From Umbilicaria muhlenbergii (taxonomy: Eukaryota; Ascomycota; Lecanoromycetes; Umbilicariales; Umbilicariaceae), in NCBI GenBank assembly GCA_000611775.1, contig KK106985.1:124001-188000 (forward strand): a stretch of DNA of 64,000 nucleotides. The letters are read 5' to 3'. Made by a program: the position numbers and the translations under genes. The notes beneath the pieces are model-generated. The model ran no database searches and was not told where the DNA came from. It worked only from the letters and a program-made list of their open reading frames with translations. Numbering within the stretch: the first letter of the stretch is position 1; every line of letters begins with the position of its first letter. Positions 10,037 through 21,341 of the stretch are shown here, piece after piece.

Positions 10037-11680
10037 ATGGCAGAAACACAAATCCTCCACTCCTCACCTTTCCTTGATCCTGGGCCAACTGCAGAACCCG
10101 GTTCCTTGGCCGTCCTGCACCTCAAAAGAGACCTCCAAATCCCCACTCTCCTACGAGAAGAAGATGAGCAACAAGAGGGCTACGAGGAAGGAAAAGTCAC
10201 AAATACTCGATTTGGGTCATTCCCACACAGCACACTAATTGGCGTTCCCTGGGGATCCCAAGTTCGAGCGTCGGCAGTGGACACAGGCTCTAGAGGTCGC
10301 AGAGGGAACGGCAAAGCTGCAAAGGGAGAGAAGCGCAAAAGAGATGGCGAGGGGCCCGAAGAAGGGGCGGATGCAAAAAGGATCAAGACGGATGTTGAGG
10401 CGAACGAAGATAATATAGTGACGCCGGATAGACAGGGGACAACTCCGACGCCCAAGGCCGCTGTTACGGCCTCGACAGGGTTCATACATATCCTGCCTCC
10501 AACCCCAGAATCGTGGACTACATCTTTACCGCATCGGACGCAAGTAGTCTACACCCCGGACTACAGCTACATCTTACACCGACTTCGTGCACGGCCCGGA
10601 AGCGTCATAATCGAAGCCGGAGCCGGCAGCGGATCGTTCACGCACGCAGCAGCTAGGGCAGTATTCAACGGCTACCCTGTTGGCAACGAAACCACCGAAC
10701 TAAGCGGGCGACACCGCCAACATGGCAAGATCTGGAGTTTTGAGTTCCACGAGCAGCGCGTCGAGAAACTGCGCACAGAGATCTCAGAGCACGGCCTCTC
10801 CCCCCTCGTCTCAATAACCCACCGCGACGTCTGCGCCTCGGGATTCCAACCCCCCGGCCCCTTCCTCAACGCCACCGCCATCTTCCTCGACCTGCCCGCC
10901 CCCTGGCTCGCCCTCAAACACCTAACCCGCTGCCCCCCAACCCCTTCCAACCCCGCTAACCCTTCCCCCTCCCAATCCGAACCCCAATCCGAACCCCCAC
11001 CCGCATTCCGTTCCCCCCTCAACCCCGCCTCCGCCATCCACCTCTGCACCTTCTCCCCCTGCATCGAACAAGTCCACCGCACCATCTCCACCCTGCGCCA
11101 CCTCGGCTGGCTCTCCATCCAAATGGTCGAGATCTCCGCGAAACGAATCGAGATCCGCCGCGAGCGGGTCGGCCTGCAAGAAGAGGGGCTGCGAGGCGTG
11201 AACCCGTCCCCCGCATCCGTCGCGGAAGCCGTGACGCGGCTGCGGGAGGTGGAAGGGCGGACGAAGGGATTCTACGCCAAGGACGACGTAGGCACGGGTG
11301 GAGCCAGCCCCGGGGCGACGGGGATGGGGATTTCGAAGCAGCAACGGTTGGAGAGTATACGGGAGAGGTTGGCGGAAAGGAAAGTGTGGAAGGAGGGGCG
11401 ATTGGTGCATCGAGTCGAGCCGGAGTTGAAGACGCATACTTCGTATCTGGTCTTTGCGATCTTGCCGCGGGAATGGACGGACGAGGACGAAGAGGAGGCG
11501 AGGGAGAAGTGGACGGTCAATGCGACGGCTGCTGTGGGTGTGGTGGGGGTGGTGGAGGGTTTGAGTCGGAGGCAGATGAAGAAGGCGGCGAGGGGAAGGG
11601 AGGGTGCGGGAAAGGGGGAGGGGGAGGGGGAAAAGTGGGATAAAGGGGATAAGGGGAGTAAAGGGGATGGGAGAATGTAG
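10037..11680 (+). CDS. TRM61: tRNA (adenine58-N1)-methyltransferase catalytic subunit
   Basis: The catalytic subunit of the nuclear Trm6/Trm61 complex, which makes m1A58 in the T-loop and is needed for initiator tRNA stability. Single exon, 547 aa from ATG 10037; the open frame extends left to a TTG at 9902, but the family N-terminus (FLDPGPTAEPGSLAVLHLKR) starts just after this ATG. The order is: N-terminal beta domain, a species-specific low-complexity linker (about residues 80-140, Lys/Glu/Gly-rich with KRKRDGEG), then the Rossmann methyltransferase with SAM motif I IIEAGAGSGSFTHAAAR at about 192-208 and LDLPAPWLALKHL near 290. A Pro/Ser-rich insert follows this last motif, and the tail is Gly/Lys-rich. 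Both are longer than in yeast. Confidence 0.92.
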   Translation: MAETQILHSSPFLDPGPTAEPGSLAVLHLKRDLQIPTLLREEDEQQEGYEEGKVTNTRFGSFPHSTLIGVPWGSQVRASAVDTGSRGRRGNGKAAKGEKRKRDGEGPEEGADAKRIKTDVEANEDNIVTPDRQGTTPTPKAAVTASTGFIHILPPTPESWTTSLPHRTQVVYTPDYSYILHRLRARPGSVIIEAGAGSGSFTHAAARAVFNGYPVGNETTELSGRHRQHGKIWSFEFHEQRVEKLRTEISEHGLSPLVSITHRDVCASGFQPPGPFLNATAIFLDLPAPWLALKHLTRCPPTPSNPANPSPSQSEPQSEPPPAFRSPLNPASAIHLCTFSPCIEQVHRTISTLRHLGWLSIQMVEISAKRIEIRRERVGLQEEGLRGVNPSPASVAEAVTRLREVEGRTKGFYAKDDVGTGGASPGATGMGISKQQRLESIRERLAERKVWKEGRLVHRVEPELKTHTSYLVFAILPREWTDEDEEEAREKWTVNATAAVGVVGVVEGLSRRQMKKAARGREGAGKGEGEGEKWDKGDKGSKGDGRM

Positions 11681-12300
11681 CGGTAGATAGGAATGGGAAT
11701 CATATTATGGAGTGTCTTTGGGAACTCGTAGTTCGACACACCCGATACATGTATTGGTAATTAATTAACATGATATAATTTCCGGTCCTTGTAGATCGAC
11801 ACCCAAAATACATATATTTCTAACCGGAACCACCTGACCGCTTGCTGCGGTCATCCCATACATGTATCTTAACCTCCATTGCCGCAAGCCTTGACGCTCA
11901 GAGGTTGTTCGTGAAGGCGCGGGGAGGATCGTTTTCAGTGGTAAAGTGAAAGATGTCAGGTGGCAAAGGTTTATTTAGAGATACTGGGCATGGACTTAAC
12001 TGGGAGTGCTGACTTTAGGTGGAAGAGGGTGTCGATATAGGGAATGCAGGGTGTGATTCCACGAGGTTCTCATGTCTGTGCACAATTTGGACTCTTGGAA
12101 ACTGAATAACTTGGTATGTACATAATGTACAACACACCGAAGAATTAAAGGTACGAAGAAGTTCAAGAATATAATACAAACCATCTGTCCAATTTCCTTG
12201 TCCGAATTCGCAAACCCCACCCCTCTATTTACAACACCATACCAAACCACCAAGATCGCTAACCGAGATGCAACAATCGTAACCATCCATCCTCCCCCGC
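11681..12300. other. convergent intergenic region
   Basis: This lies between two convergent genes. It is AT-rich with several ATACATGTAT-like words (about 11745, 11860) and probably holds the two 3' UTRs and terminators. No gene seen. Confidence 0.5.
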
Positions 12301-15300
12301 TCATGCAGTCAACGTAACATTATTCCGATAAGCAGTCAACCTGAGCCCATCCCCACAAATCGTCGTCTTATTCCCCGCGCAAACCTTCCCACACTCGCTC
12401 TCCTTGGTCGCATTCAGCGTCCCCGTCGTGATGGTATTCGCAGCCCAGCACTCGCGGCCGTATTCGAGACCGACCCATTTGTAGTTCCAGGCGAGGGAGA
12501 GACAGTAGGGGACGGTCATGTTGTCTGCGGCGGCGACGAGTTTGGGGAGGGCGCGGCCTTTGGTCGGCTCGGCGAGGCAGTTGTAGTAGGTGTAGTTTAC
12601 ATTGCCTTGGACGATGATGGGGCCGGTGGGGGTGGGGGTGGCGGAAGTGATGCTGGATTTGGTGGTGGCTGTTGTGCTTGTGCTGGGTGTGGTGCTGGCC
12701 GTTGTGCTAACGGTTGAGCTGGCTGATGAACTGGCGGTGGTGCTGGCCGTTGAGCTGGCTGATGAGCTGGCCGTTGTCCTAGCCGTTGAGCTAGCTGATG
12801 AACTAGCGGTGGTGCTAGCCGTTGAGCTAGCTGATGAGCTGGCCGTTGTGCTAGCCGTTGTACTAGCCGTTGAGCCAGCTGATGAGCTGGTCGTTGTGCT
12901 AGTCGTTGAGCTAGCCGTTGAACTGGCTGTGGTTGTGGAGGAGCCGGCTGCGGTGGTGCTGACGATTGTACTGGCTGTGGTGCTGTATGTAGAGGAGCCA
13001 GCTATGGTTGTGCTGGTGCCAGTTGAAGTAGCAGCAGCATTGGTGTTCGTCTGAGTAACAGTAGACGAGGTTGCAATACTGGTGCTAGTGCTAGGGGTAG
13101 TGTTATTCGAGACCTGGTAAGCGTTCAATCGGTTACCGGCACCGCAATACTCCAGTTCATTGCCGCCGCAAGTTGTTTTACAGTCAGAGGCCGGGGTGAG
13201 GATTGAGCCGGCTGAGAAGGCGTCCGCTCCGTAGCATTCTCTTCCATACTCCACACCGAAGAACTTCCATGTGCTCATCAGTTGGGCACAGTATTCGACA
13301 GTCATGTTGTCGTTTGCAACGGTGGCAGCTGCGAATGTGCGCGCATTGGTCGCTTCAGTCCAGCAGCCAAGGTAGTCGTAACCGGCAATTTGGGCGATGA
13401 CAGGACCCGTAGGGGTCGGTGTAGCGCTCGTCGATGTGGTACTTAGAGTGCTAGTGGTGAGAGTTGTCGAAGTGGACGAAACAGAAACCACGGTAGAGAC
13501 AGTCGCGTTAGTGGCTACGGAGTTTGTATTGGTGGAACCAGAGATTGTGGTAGAGGTAGCGAGGGTGGTGGCAGTTGTTGTAGCAGGGGCGGTAGAACTG
13601 GATGCGAATGTAGTGGCCCGAGAATACAACTGAAGGCGAGAGCCAGCACCGCAAAGTTCCGTGGTGTTGCCAGGGCATGCCATCGAACAGTCGGCGGCTG
13701 GCGCAGGCACAGAGCCAGAGGCGAGAGTGTTCGATCCGAAACATTCACGGCCATACTCGACTCCGAAATAGATGTATTGGGCCATTTGAGAGGCACAGTA
13801 CTCAATAGTCATACTGTCATTCGCTAAGAAGCCGGAGGCAAGGGCCCTACCGGCAGTTGCCTCGGTGTAGCAGCCAACGTAGGTGAATTGCCCAACGGTA
13901 GCTGGAGCAGCGGGTCCCTTGGGTGTTGTAGTAACAGGTGGTGTTGTTGTTGTCTGGGTCTGGTTGGAATAATACATCTCCAACCTGTTGCCAGCGCCAC
14001 AAAGCTCAGTGGCGTTGCCGGGACAAGTCATCGAACACTCTTCAATAGCGGTAAGGGTTGATGTAGCTGCCAATGTGTTGCCACAGTAACATTCTTGACC
14101 GTACTCAACGCCGAAGTAGGCGTATGAAGAACAGGCTGCCTGGCACATTTCAAGTGTCATCATCGCGTTTGCTGAGGCAGCACCTGACAAAGCTCGCCCG
14201 GCCGTGGCTTCGGTATAGCATCCAAGGAAAGTATGATTTCCTATCTGCTGTGGTGCGGCGGGCTTCCCTGGTGTGACCAGGATTGGGGTCGAGGTCGAGG
14301 GAAGAGTGCTGTTGTTGCTGTACAAACTCAGTCGTCCCCCAGCACCGCAGGCTTCTGTCTTGTTCCCAGCGCAACTCATGCTGCAGTCGCTGATGGAGGC
14401 ATTGGTCGAGCTTGTAGCAATGGAATTTCCGCAATAGCATTCTAAAACCTGGTCAGTAACGGATTATTAACTGGCAAAACGCTGCATGCTTAACTTACCA
14501 CGACCGTATTCGACACCCGCATATGCGTATCCCGTGCAGTTACCGACACAGTACTCAACAGTCATATCGTCACTTGCCAGTCCCTTTGAGGACAAAGCGC
14601 GTCCAGCAGTAGCTTCAGTGATGCATCCATTCAGGGTCCAATTACCTACCGACTGGACAGCAGTAGGAGGATTGGGGTTGTTGCCCGCAGCACCGCCCGC
14701 TGGCAATGGTGCTCCTTCTGCCAATGCCGGGTTGACGAACAAGCTCATGTAGCTTCCATTTGCGAAGTATCCATTTCCTCCACAAATCTGGCTAGCATTA
14801 CCAGCACAGTTATAAGTGCAATCGCGTTCGAGCGTGCTAGCTATAGGAATCGAATTACCGGCCCAACATTCGTTGACGTATTGCGTGGCGCAGTACTTGT
14901 ATCCTTTCGCAGCGCACTGGGTGATACACTTGTCATTGGTGTTATCAGCACCTCCTGGAAGCTGAGTAGACAGTTGTCGGCCTGGATTGTTCTCCACAAA
15001 GCAGCCATCGTAGCGGTACACGGCAGAGCCATCCGCAGCAAGTGGTCCGACTTGCTCTGAGACAGCGTTGCAGAAAAACTGAATGAACATCTTGCCAGCG
15101 TTGGGGTCCCCAGTATTCATTGTCCATTGAGCGGTGCCATTGTAGGAATCAACATTGACCTGGGACTTCGGGACAGAGCAGAATAGGTTCGCGGTTGCAG
15201 ATTCTCCTGCAGCAAGAGTTGTACCCTCGCCGAGATCGACTCCATTGACAGCACCTATGATGCCGGCAACGCCGAAAGGTGGCTTAGACACCGTAACCGA

Positions 15301-17882
15301 CAAGCGGCCTGCATTGGGATCACCTTTGTTTGTGAGTCGCATTTTCAAGGTCTTAGTTTGCTGCTCGAAAACAGAACCAAAGGTAAAAGCCGTGGTATTG
15401 CTGTAAGGAATCCATGTTCCAGAGCCATCCGCAGCCTGAAACTCTACCAAAGCGACAGGATAAGTTCCACTAGTGCCGACAACGTCAAGAATCTTGTTTC
15501 CGCCATCGGAACGCACAGTGAGGTAAGCAGCGAAGTTTCCGCTTGTAGAAGGATTGAAATTGACGGTGACGGTGCTCTCCGATTTACCAGGGATTGACGA
15601 GGGTAGATCTATGAACGTGAACGGTCCCACTTGAGGCCCTGCGGCAGTATTGTTTGGCGACACAGTAGCACCGCCTTCAGAAATCTGAGAGTAGTCGATG
15701 CCGCTGATAGTGAGGGGGCCATCCCCTTGGTTGATGAACAAAACCGAGGAATTCACTCCGCCCTGCTGCTGTCCAGTGATGACCCCGTTAAAGGAGACAG
15801 TGTTCGGGTTGACCATCAAAACCGGAGAGAGAGATTGGCCTATACCTTTGAGTGAGATAGGCGTGTTCGCTGAAAAGCCCGCCGTAGCAGTAGTAGTATT
15901 GACCAGAACGTCGCTGGAAAGCGGGCCGACCTGCTTAGGACTGAACGTGGCCTGGAAGCTGATGTTCTTGCCGACTTGTAAGGTAAAGGGAAGTGCTGGA
16001 AGACCGGAAATGACGAAATTGGGATTTCCAGCAAGATTGATCGACGTTACTTGAGTGTTGCTGTTAGCTTGGCATTGCACTGTCCTCGCTGCCGATGAAC
16101 TGTTAAGAACAATAGTGCCAAAGTCATAAGGTGAGGAGCAGGAGAGTGGTAGATTCACTGGCGAGCCAAAGCCATAAAGAGCACCCTGGTTCGTGCCAAT
16201 ATAGGCCCGTCCATCACCAAAGACAGGGCGAGTAAACTTGGTTACACCCACGATGTTAAAGGCCTTGATTAATGTCATCAGGCCATTGACCGGGATAGCG
16301 TTGTAGATCCGTAGATTGTATCCCTCGACATCTGATGTCCAGACCAGTCCAGTGCCAGCTTGTCCATTCAACGATGTGACGGTCCCATGCCCAACACCCA
16401 ATACATATGCGTTCTTTTCAGGGCTGTCGCCAACCTTTGTGAAGGCTGGGTTTCCGTTAGCGTCACAACTGAATTTGAAGACGTGGGTTTGGTATTGGAT
16501 AACGTTGATGTAGATGTACCCGCCTTCCAGTGGATAAACACCTGCTCCTGCGTAGACAGAGTTCTCGTTTTGGGTGACCTGTGGCACAGCGTCGAGGTGA
16601 TTTGCGCCCATTTGATAACCACCAAGATTATCAAGGTTAAGAATGTAGGTCTTCCCGGATTTACCAGTGACAACACCCATCCTCTTGACGTTGGGACACG
16701 TGAATGTGCTGGTGGGAAGTAGTTCCAGGGGTGTGGTACCGAGATCCTTGTCCGCGCCATCAAGCTGTGTCTTCTCCCATGGCATGAAAAAGTCAACCAC
16801 TGTGAGTGACCCATCATCGTTGATTTTCATATGAACCGCGGCCTCTTCCAGAGAAGAAGGTGGTTGGCGACCCGGAACCGAATTGCCGGAAAGCTGAGAA
16901 GCGTAGCCATTACCTGTAGCGAAAAACATACTTCCTTGGCCGTCGCTGGCAAGCCCGCCTCCAGACATCCATATACCGCCACCTGGGACGGTATTCGGTT
17001 CGGGTCCTCCCTCGGTGACGAAATGCTCAACGATGGCGCCACTGGTCTTATCCCATCCGACAACCCAACCGGTGAAATTCCAATTAACGCAATGAGAGGC
17101 GAATCCGGCATAGACGAATTGCCCTGCCTGCAAGAGCGCTGGTCTCTGATGATGTATGCCACCATTGAACATGCGATTTGGATTGTTTCGGCCTACAATT
17201 CCTTCCAGATCAACAGGGAAATTGGGTTTCTCGGCCAAAGTGTTGACATCAATGGCGTGGACATAGTAACGGCCGTTAGGTCTCCCCTTAACTTGATCTG
17301 TCTGGTCAACGTATGTCTTCGCCGTGAGATACCAGGTATCGGTGGCGGGGTCAATGACGCCGGTGGCCTAAAGCAACATTCAGCTAGGTGCGTAGATGAG
17401 ACGAAAGCAAAGTAGACTCACAGTGACTCCCACCGTCGGGTTTATGTCAACGCAACCATTCAAGTCCGCAGTCAAAAACGGTATGTGTAAACTCCTTTTC
17501 AGAACTATGACGCCAGTCTTTGCATTGATTTTGTAGACGTTGTTCTGCGTCGTGGAAATAAATATGTATTGTATGCCATCATCGAGGGTATAGACGAGAG
17601 GCTGTGAGTAGATCTGTTCAAGATAGCCGCGGTAGTTCCCGGGAAGTATGGTCTTGAATATTTGGCCGAACTGATCGCTGCCAACCACTGCCGGGTCCAT
17701 ATTATGAGTTCTACGTAGCTGTCAGTTGAGCTTTTCTTGTGTGCTGGTAGAGATCCTTACGACTGATAGCCAGCCCTGCTATTATCACCGCCCCATGTGA
17801 TGGTATCCGTCGGGCTCAACTTTCCAGCAAGAGCAGAAGAGAGAAAAGGAAAGAGCCATATTAAGAAGATCATGGTCTCCAT
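12301..17882 (-). CDS. large secreted protein: beta-propeller, Ig-like/ASH repeats, six WSC domains
   Basis: Four exons (17882-17761, 17710-17422, 17367-14499, 14441-12301) join exactly to 1806 aa. A signal peptide (MIFLIWLFPFLSSALA) is followed by a quinoprotein-like (PQQ-type) beta-propeller to about residue 540. Then come two or three Ig-like units of the choice-of-anchor-D/ASH kind (VGPLSSDVLVN, STVTVNFNPSTSGNFAAYL) to about 900. Six cysteine-rich WSC domains follow, recognisable by GC-x-EATAGRAL, MTVEYC, GVEYGRECY and CAGN-CG motifs. A Ser/Thr spacer of about 120 residues separates WSC 5 and 6. WSC domains are carbohydrate-binding modules of wall sensors and secreted enzymes. There is no C-terminal TM or GPI tail, so secretion to the wall or medium is likely. 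Many N-x-S/T sites suggest heavy glycosylation. Substrate and any catalytic activity are unknown. Confidence 0.9.
12716..12907. repeat. intragenic 36-bp minisatellite in WSC gene
   Basis: About five imperfect copies of a 36-bp unit (GAGCTGGCTGATGAGCTGGC followed by CGTTGTGCTAGCCGTT on the plus strand) encode a 12-residue Ser/Ala/Thr repeat in the spacer before the last WSC domain. One copy carries an extra 12 bp. Such arrays expand and contract easily, so the spacer length probably varies between strains. Confidence 0.8.
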
Positions 17883-18508
17883 GATGAAGAAAGGTGCCCC
17901 TGTAGCAGAGCAGATGAAAACGAGTGTAACTTGTACGAAGCAGTGAAAGGTCGAAACGAATGTGTGCTGAGGCAAAGGTGGATGTACGTGCGGTGTTAAT
18001 ATAAGGGAGACATGATAATATATCAGTGAGGCCTCAGTGAATGGACCAGATGCCCGAGCTCATGGCGTAAATGCCCAGGCGCATGGCCGGCGTGGCAGAC
18101 CCCACTGGGGCTTCGTTTGCCATGCCATTATCGCCCAGCATTGACGGGAACATTGAACTAACCACATGGCTACCTCTAGGAGCGATGTCATTATCGAGCG
18201 ACAAGCATCGAATACAATCGGTCATGTTTTGGCTGGGCGACTTTGCTACGATCTGACCCGCAAAACCGTAGTCCTGGACAGTGGTAATCACTTTCTGCGC
18301 ACAGACATGGCCAAGGGCCGGGATCTTCGTATATAGGGCTCCCAAAAAGTAAATGCTTTCTTAGCGCGTCCTGTTCAGGGAAGGGTGTCGCAACTGTCTA
18401 CTACTCCGAGTACAAGGGGAGCCTGAGGGCAGTGGAGATTGATCGATAAGTGAGGTTGCGCTGATTAAAGGGTCGAATCGGTCGAGATAGCTTACCGCCA
18501 AGTGCTTA
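17883..18508. other. upstream region of WSC gene, no gene seen
   Basis: This holds the promoter of the WSC protein gene. A minus frame at 18034-18345 has no recognisable feature. Confidence 0.45.
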
Positions 18509-18517
18509 GCGGTGCAT

Positions 18518-18831
18518 GGGTCCTCGTAAAACGACACCCCTATTTATACATTGACACCCCCCCTTTCCCTAAAACATAATACTCTCGGTTAAAGGCCTAC
18601 CTAAATTCTCAACTAAAGTCAAGATTCAGAGCGTGAATGCTTCAACGCTCACTACACTCACGTACAACGCTGGATTCTGTGGATAACGTTGTGGTAACAG
18701 AATTCTGAGGCTGTCTGTATTGGGGGCTAGGCTTAGGGGTGAGCGCAGCGAGCGGTTTGATGGTTGAGGTTAGATATGTAAATATATGGGGTGTCAATGT
18801 ATGAAATAGGGGTGTCGTTTTACGAGGACCC
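18518..18831. mobile_element. Mutator-like MITE, 314 bp
   Basis: Terminal inverted repeats of 43 and 44 bp (18518-18560 and 18788-18831) begin GGGTCCTCGTAAAACGACAC and differ only by one single-base indel. The element is flanked by a 9-bp imperfect duplication, GCGGTGCAT at 18509-18517 and GCGGCGCAT at 18832-18840. Long inverted repeats with a 9-bp target duplication are the hallmark of Mutator-like elements. The interior has no coding capacity, so this is a non-autonomous copy. The near-identity of the ends points to a fairly recent insertion; the single C/T difference in the duplication fits later deamination. Confidence 0.85.
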
Positions 18832-21341
18832 GCGGCGCATCATCGAAAGCCAAAAGGGAAATACCAAGCAACTCGGTCTTTTCCACGCTTCACTCACGTG
18901 TCTTTTCAGCTCGAAATCTCTGCATGGCCCAAGACTTCTAGAAGCGTGGAGCCATGGATGCGCTTCTTTAGGAGGCCCAGAAGCGCAAATCAATAAGACA
19001 TTTTATCTTTATTGGCCAAGAGACGCTGCCGAAGCATCGCAAGCAGGAGATAGGGGAGACCGCACTGTCCGCGAGGCCCCTTGATCCGCGAACCGGCTCG
19101 TCGGGTACGCCATTCTCGGCGCACCTAAGGCTCTGCAACTCTAAAGCGCATCCCTGGAGAGTGGAAGATCTAATCTCTGATGCAAAGGGAATATTGATAT
19201 TGCAGTTCTCGTACATGAAGGGGATATTGATATTGCAATTTTCTAATACGAAGGGAGTTTTGATATTGCAATTCTCTAATACGAAGAGGATTTTGATATT
19301 GCAAAACGCCCCCGGCCTTACTCACCCGAAACCGACAGCGCTATCAAAGGTCTAGCGCAGCACCCTATGGACGTACGGACTTCACACTAGGAATTCCACG
19401 CGCTGCAAATGGCGGATCGGCTGATCTAATGATGTCTCAGGTAGCTTCAAGATCGCCGTGGGGTGGCATCGCTCCATACGTGGTGGCTCTGGGCCGTCCC
19501 GGCAGGCGCGAACCTCGAGATCTAGTCGACGGATCATGCCATCATGCCATCATGCCAACGGTTCCCATCCTACTACGAAACTGCACTATTTTGCCCACTG
19601 TTACTGCGAGGGAAATGCCTCGAGGGTACGTACCAGGTCCATGCACCGCCGAGCAAGGAGTCACGTGTGCCCTTGCCGTTTTTGTAAGGTTCTCTGAAGC
19701 GATGGCTAATCATAGTTGTGGACTACAAGCTCAAATTGCAGCTCTCATCCTAGTGTATACCGAGTAAACTTCCATAAGATCTCAGCGTGCCCAAACTTTG
19801 TTCCTTCGTCTATGCTTGTGCGTTTACTAGGAAAGGGCACAGAGACATAAGAAACATTGTCGATGCGATGTGTCTATCAGTGGCCTCGTTGTTGATTCTG
19901 TTAAAGCAACAAGATTGCACTCTCAGCCTGCCCCCCCAACCCCAAGCGTAGAGAATGACGGCACAAGAATACCCTTAGCCCGCCCCAATACTGATGATCA
20001 ACTGCATTCAAAGACCGGACCAGCACTGCCAGAGTTTAACTACTTCTTAGGGCAAGACCTCTGCTGACTAATATCTCAGATGCATGCCTTACATTCAGTG
20101 TATGAGACGTCATAGCAGCTCTATCCCTCGACGTGAGTATAATGTTAATGCCACAATTCTTCACTCAGTTCAGCATTCCTCCCTAAGTAATCGTATTCTG
20201 CTTCTCTACCCAGCGGAACGTTTTGTCACAGTCTACATGTGAGTATGCTCAAGAATCTCCCTCTATACATGGGTTGCAGCCCTACGCCCGCATTAGGTTT
20301 TAGTATTGGTTACGGTAAGCTTGTGTTCCCTGAACGTAGAGCACGACTATAGAACAAACGACCATAGAACATAGTGAGTCAGAAGTGTTCATGAATTACA
20401 TATTGCTAAAGCACATCATAGCAGATTTGCCATCCTGTATTATTCATCACAGCACAGCACAGGGGAGCGCTTGCAGATTATAAATACTAGTGATCTTAAC
20501 TCCCAGTGATATTTTAGCTTGCACTCTAGAAAGTGTGACGATGATAATAACACTAAGGGGTAAAAGGATGATTAATCCGTATATTTCAAGAACATTGGAG
20601 CATTAGAAAATAAAGTCCAAAAATATACTATAATAAAGTTAAATAGAGTAAAATGTAATAGTTTTTTATATAAAGCGCATTGCCGATGCTAGTCTAGATC
20701 CGGAATTGACGTTGAAGATGAATGATAATGGAAGGAAAGAGAAGACGATGAGAAGGCATATGTATAACACTTGACTGAAGTGAACTGAAATGGATGAGAA
20801 GAGAAGTAAACAAAGGTGGAAACGTTAATGATAACAAATATCAAGGAGATGAGTCTTTGGAACTTTCTCTTTAACAAACTGCTTCTCCCAGCTAGACACT
20901 CAGAGTACAACAATACACGTCTTGATGGATTCAGCAGTGGCTTGAGGCTTAAGATAGACTTATAGCGTCTTCACTGCCCTGATATCTTCATACCCTGTCT
21001 CTGGTATACTGAGCAAGGAGTGTGTTCAGAGACTGAGCTGTCAAGCTCAAGTTAGCTGCCAGGAACAAATAATTGCTGCCATGGGGAGTACTCGCAGGAT
21101 AGAATAGCTGGGGTAAACTCTTGTAATAGGCACTTTATCAAGACCTAGCTTGGTCGACAATTCATCCAAGAGGGTCCTAGAACCAAGGAGAAGCCTGATA
21201 GGTGTCATCAATGATGAATGTGTGATCTAAGGATTAGAGCAGGCTCACATGAAAGGTAGATCATTAGAGATAAATGGACGCCCAGACTTTCGCAGAATTC
21301 AAACAAAGCTGTTGCACTATGCCTTTGATGTTGCTGGTTCC
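18832..21341. other. 2.5-kb gene-free tract with AT-rich part
   Basis: No domain-bearing frame was found. It contains the 33-bp minisatellite described separately and an AT-rich stretch around 20460-20690 rich in TA dinucleotides, as expected of decayed or RIP-affected sequence. I could not identify a parent element. Confidence 0.45.
19191..19307 (+). repeat. 33-bp tandem repeat, 3.5 copies
   Basis: Units at 19191, 19224, 19257 and a partial one at 19290 share the core ATATTGATATTGCAATTCTC followed by TAATACGAAGG. The period of 33 bp keeps an open frame (11-residue repeat ILILQFSNTKG), but there is no sign that the surrounding frame is a gene. Confidence 0.8.

Noticed and set aside
12602-13054. 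Plus-strand frame rich in Val/Ala/Leu over the WSC gene
   Set aside because: It is the complement of the Ser/Thr/Ala minisatellite of the minus-strand gene, not a membrane protein.
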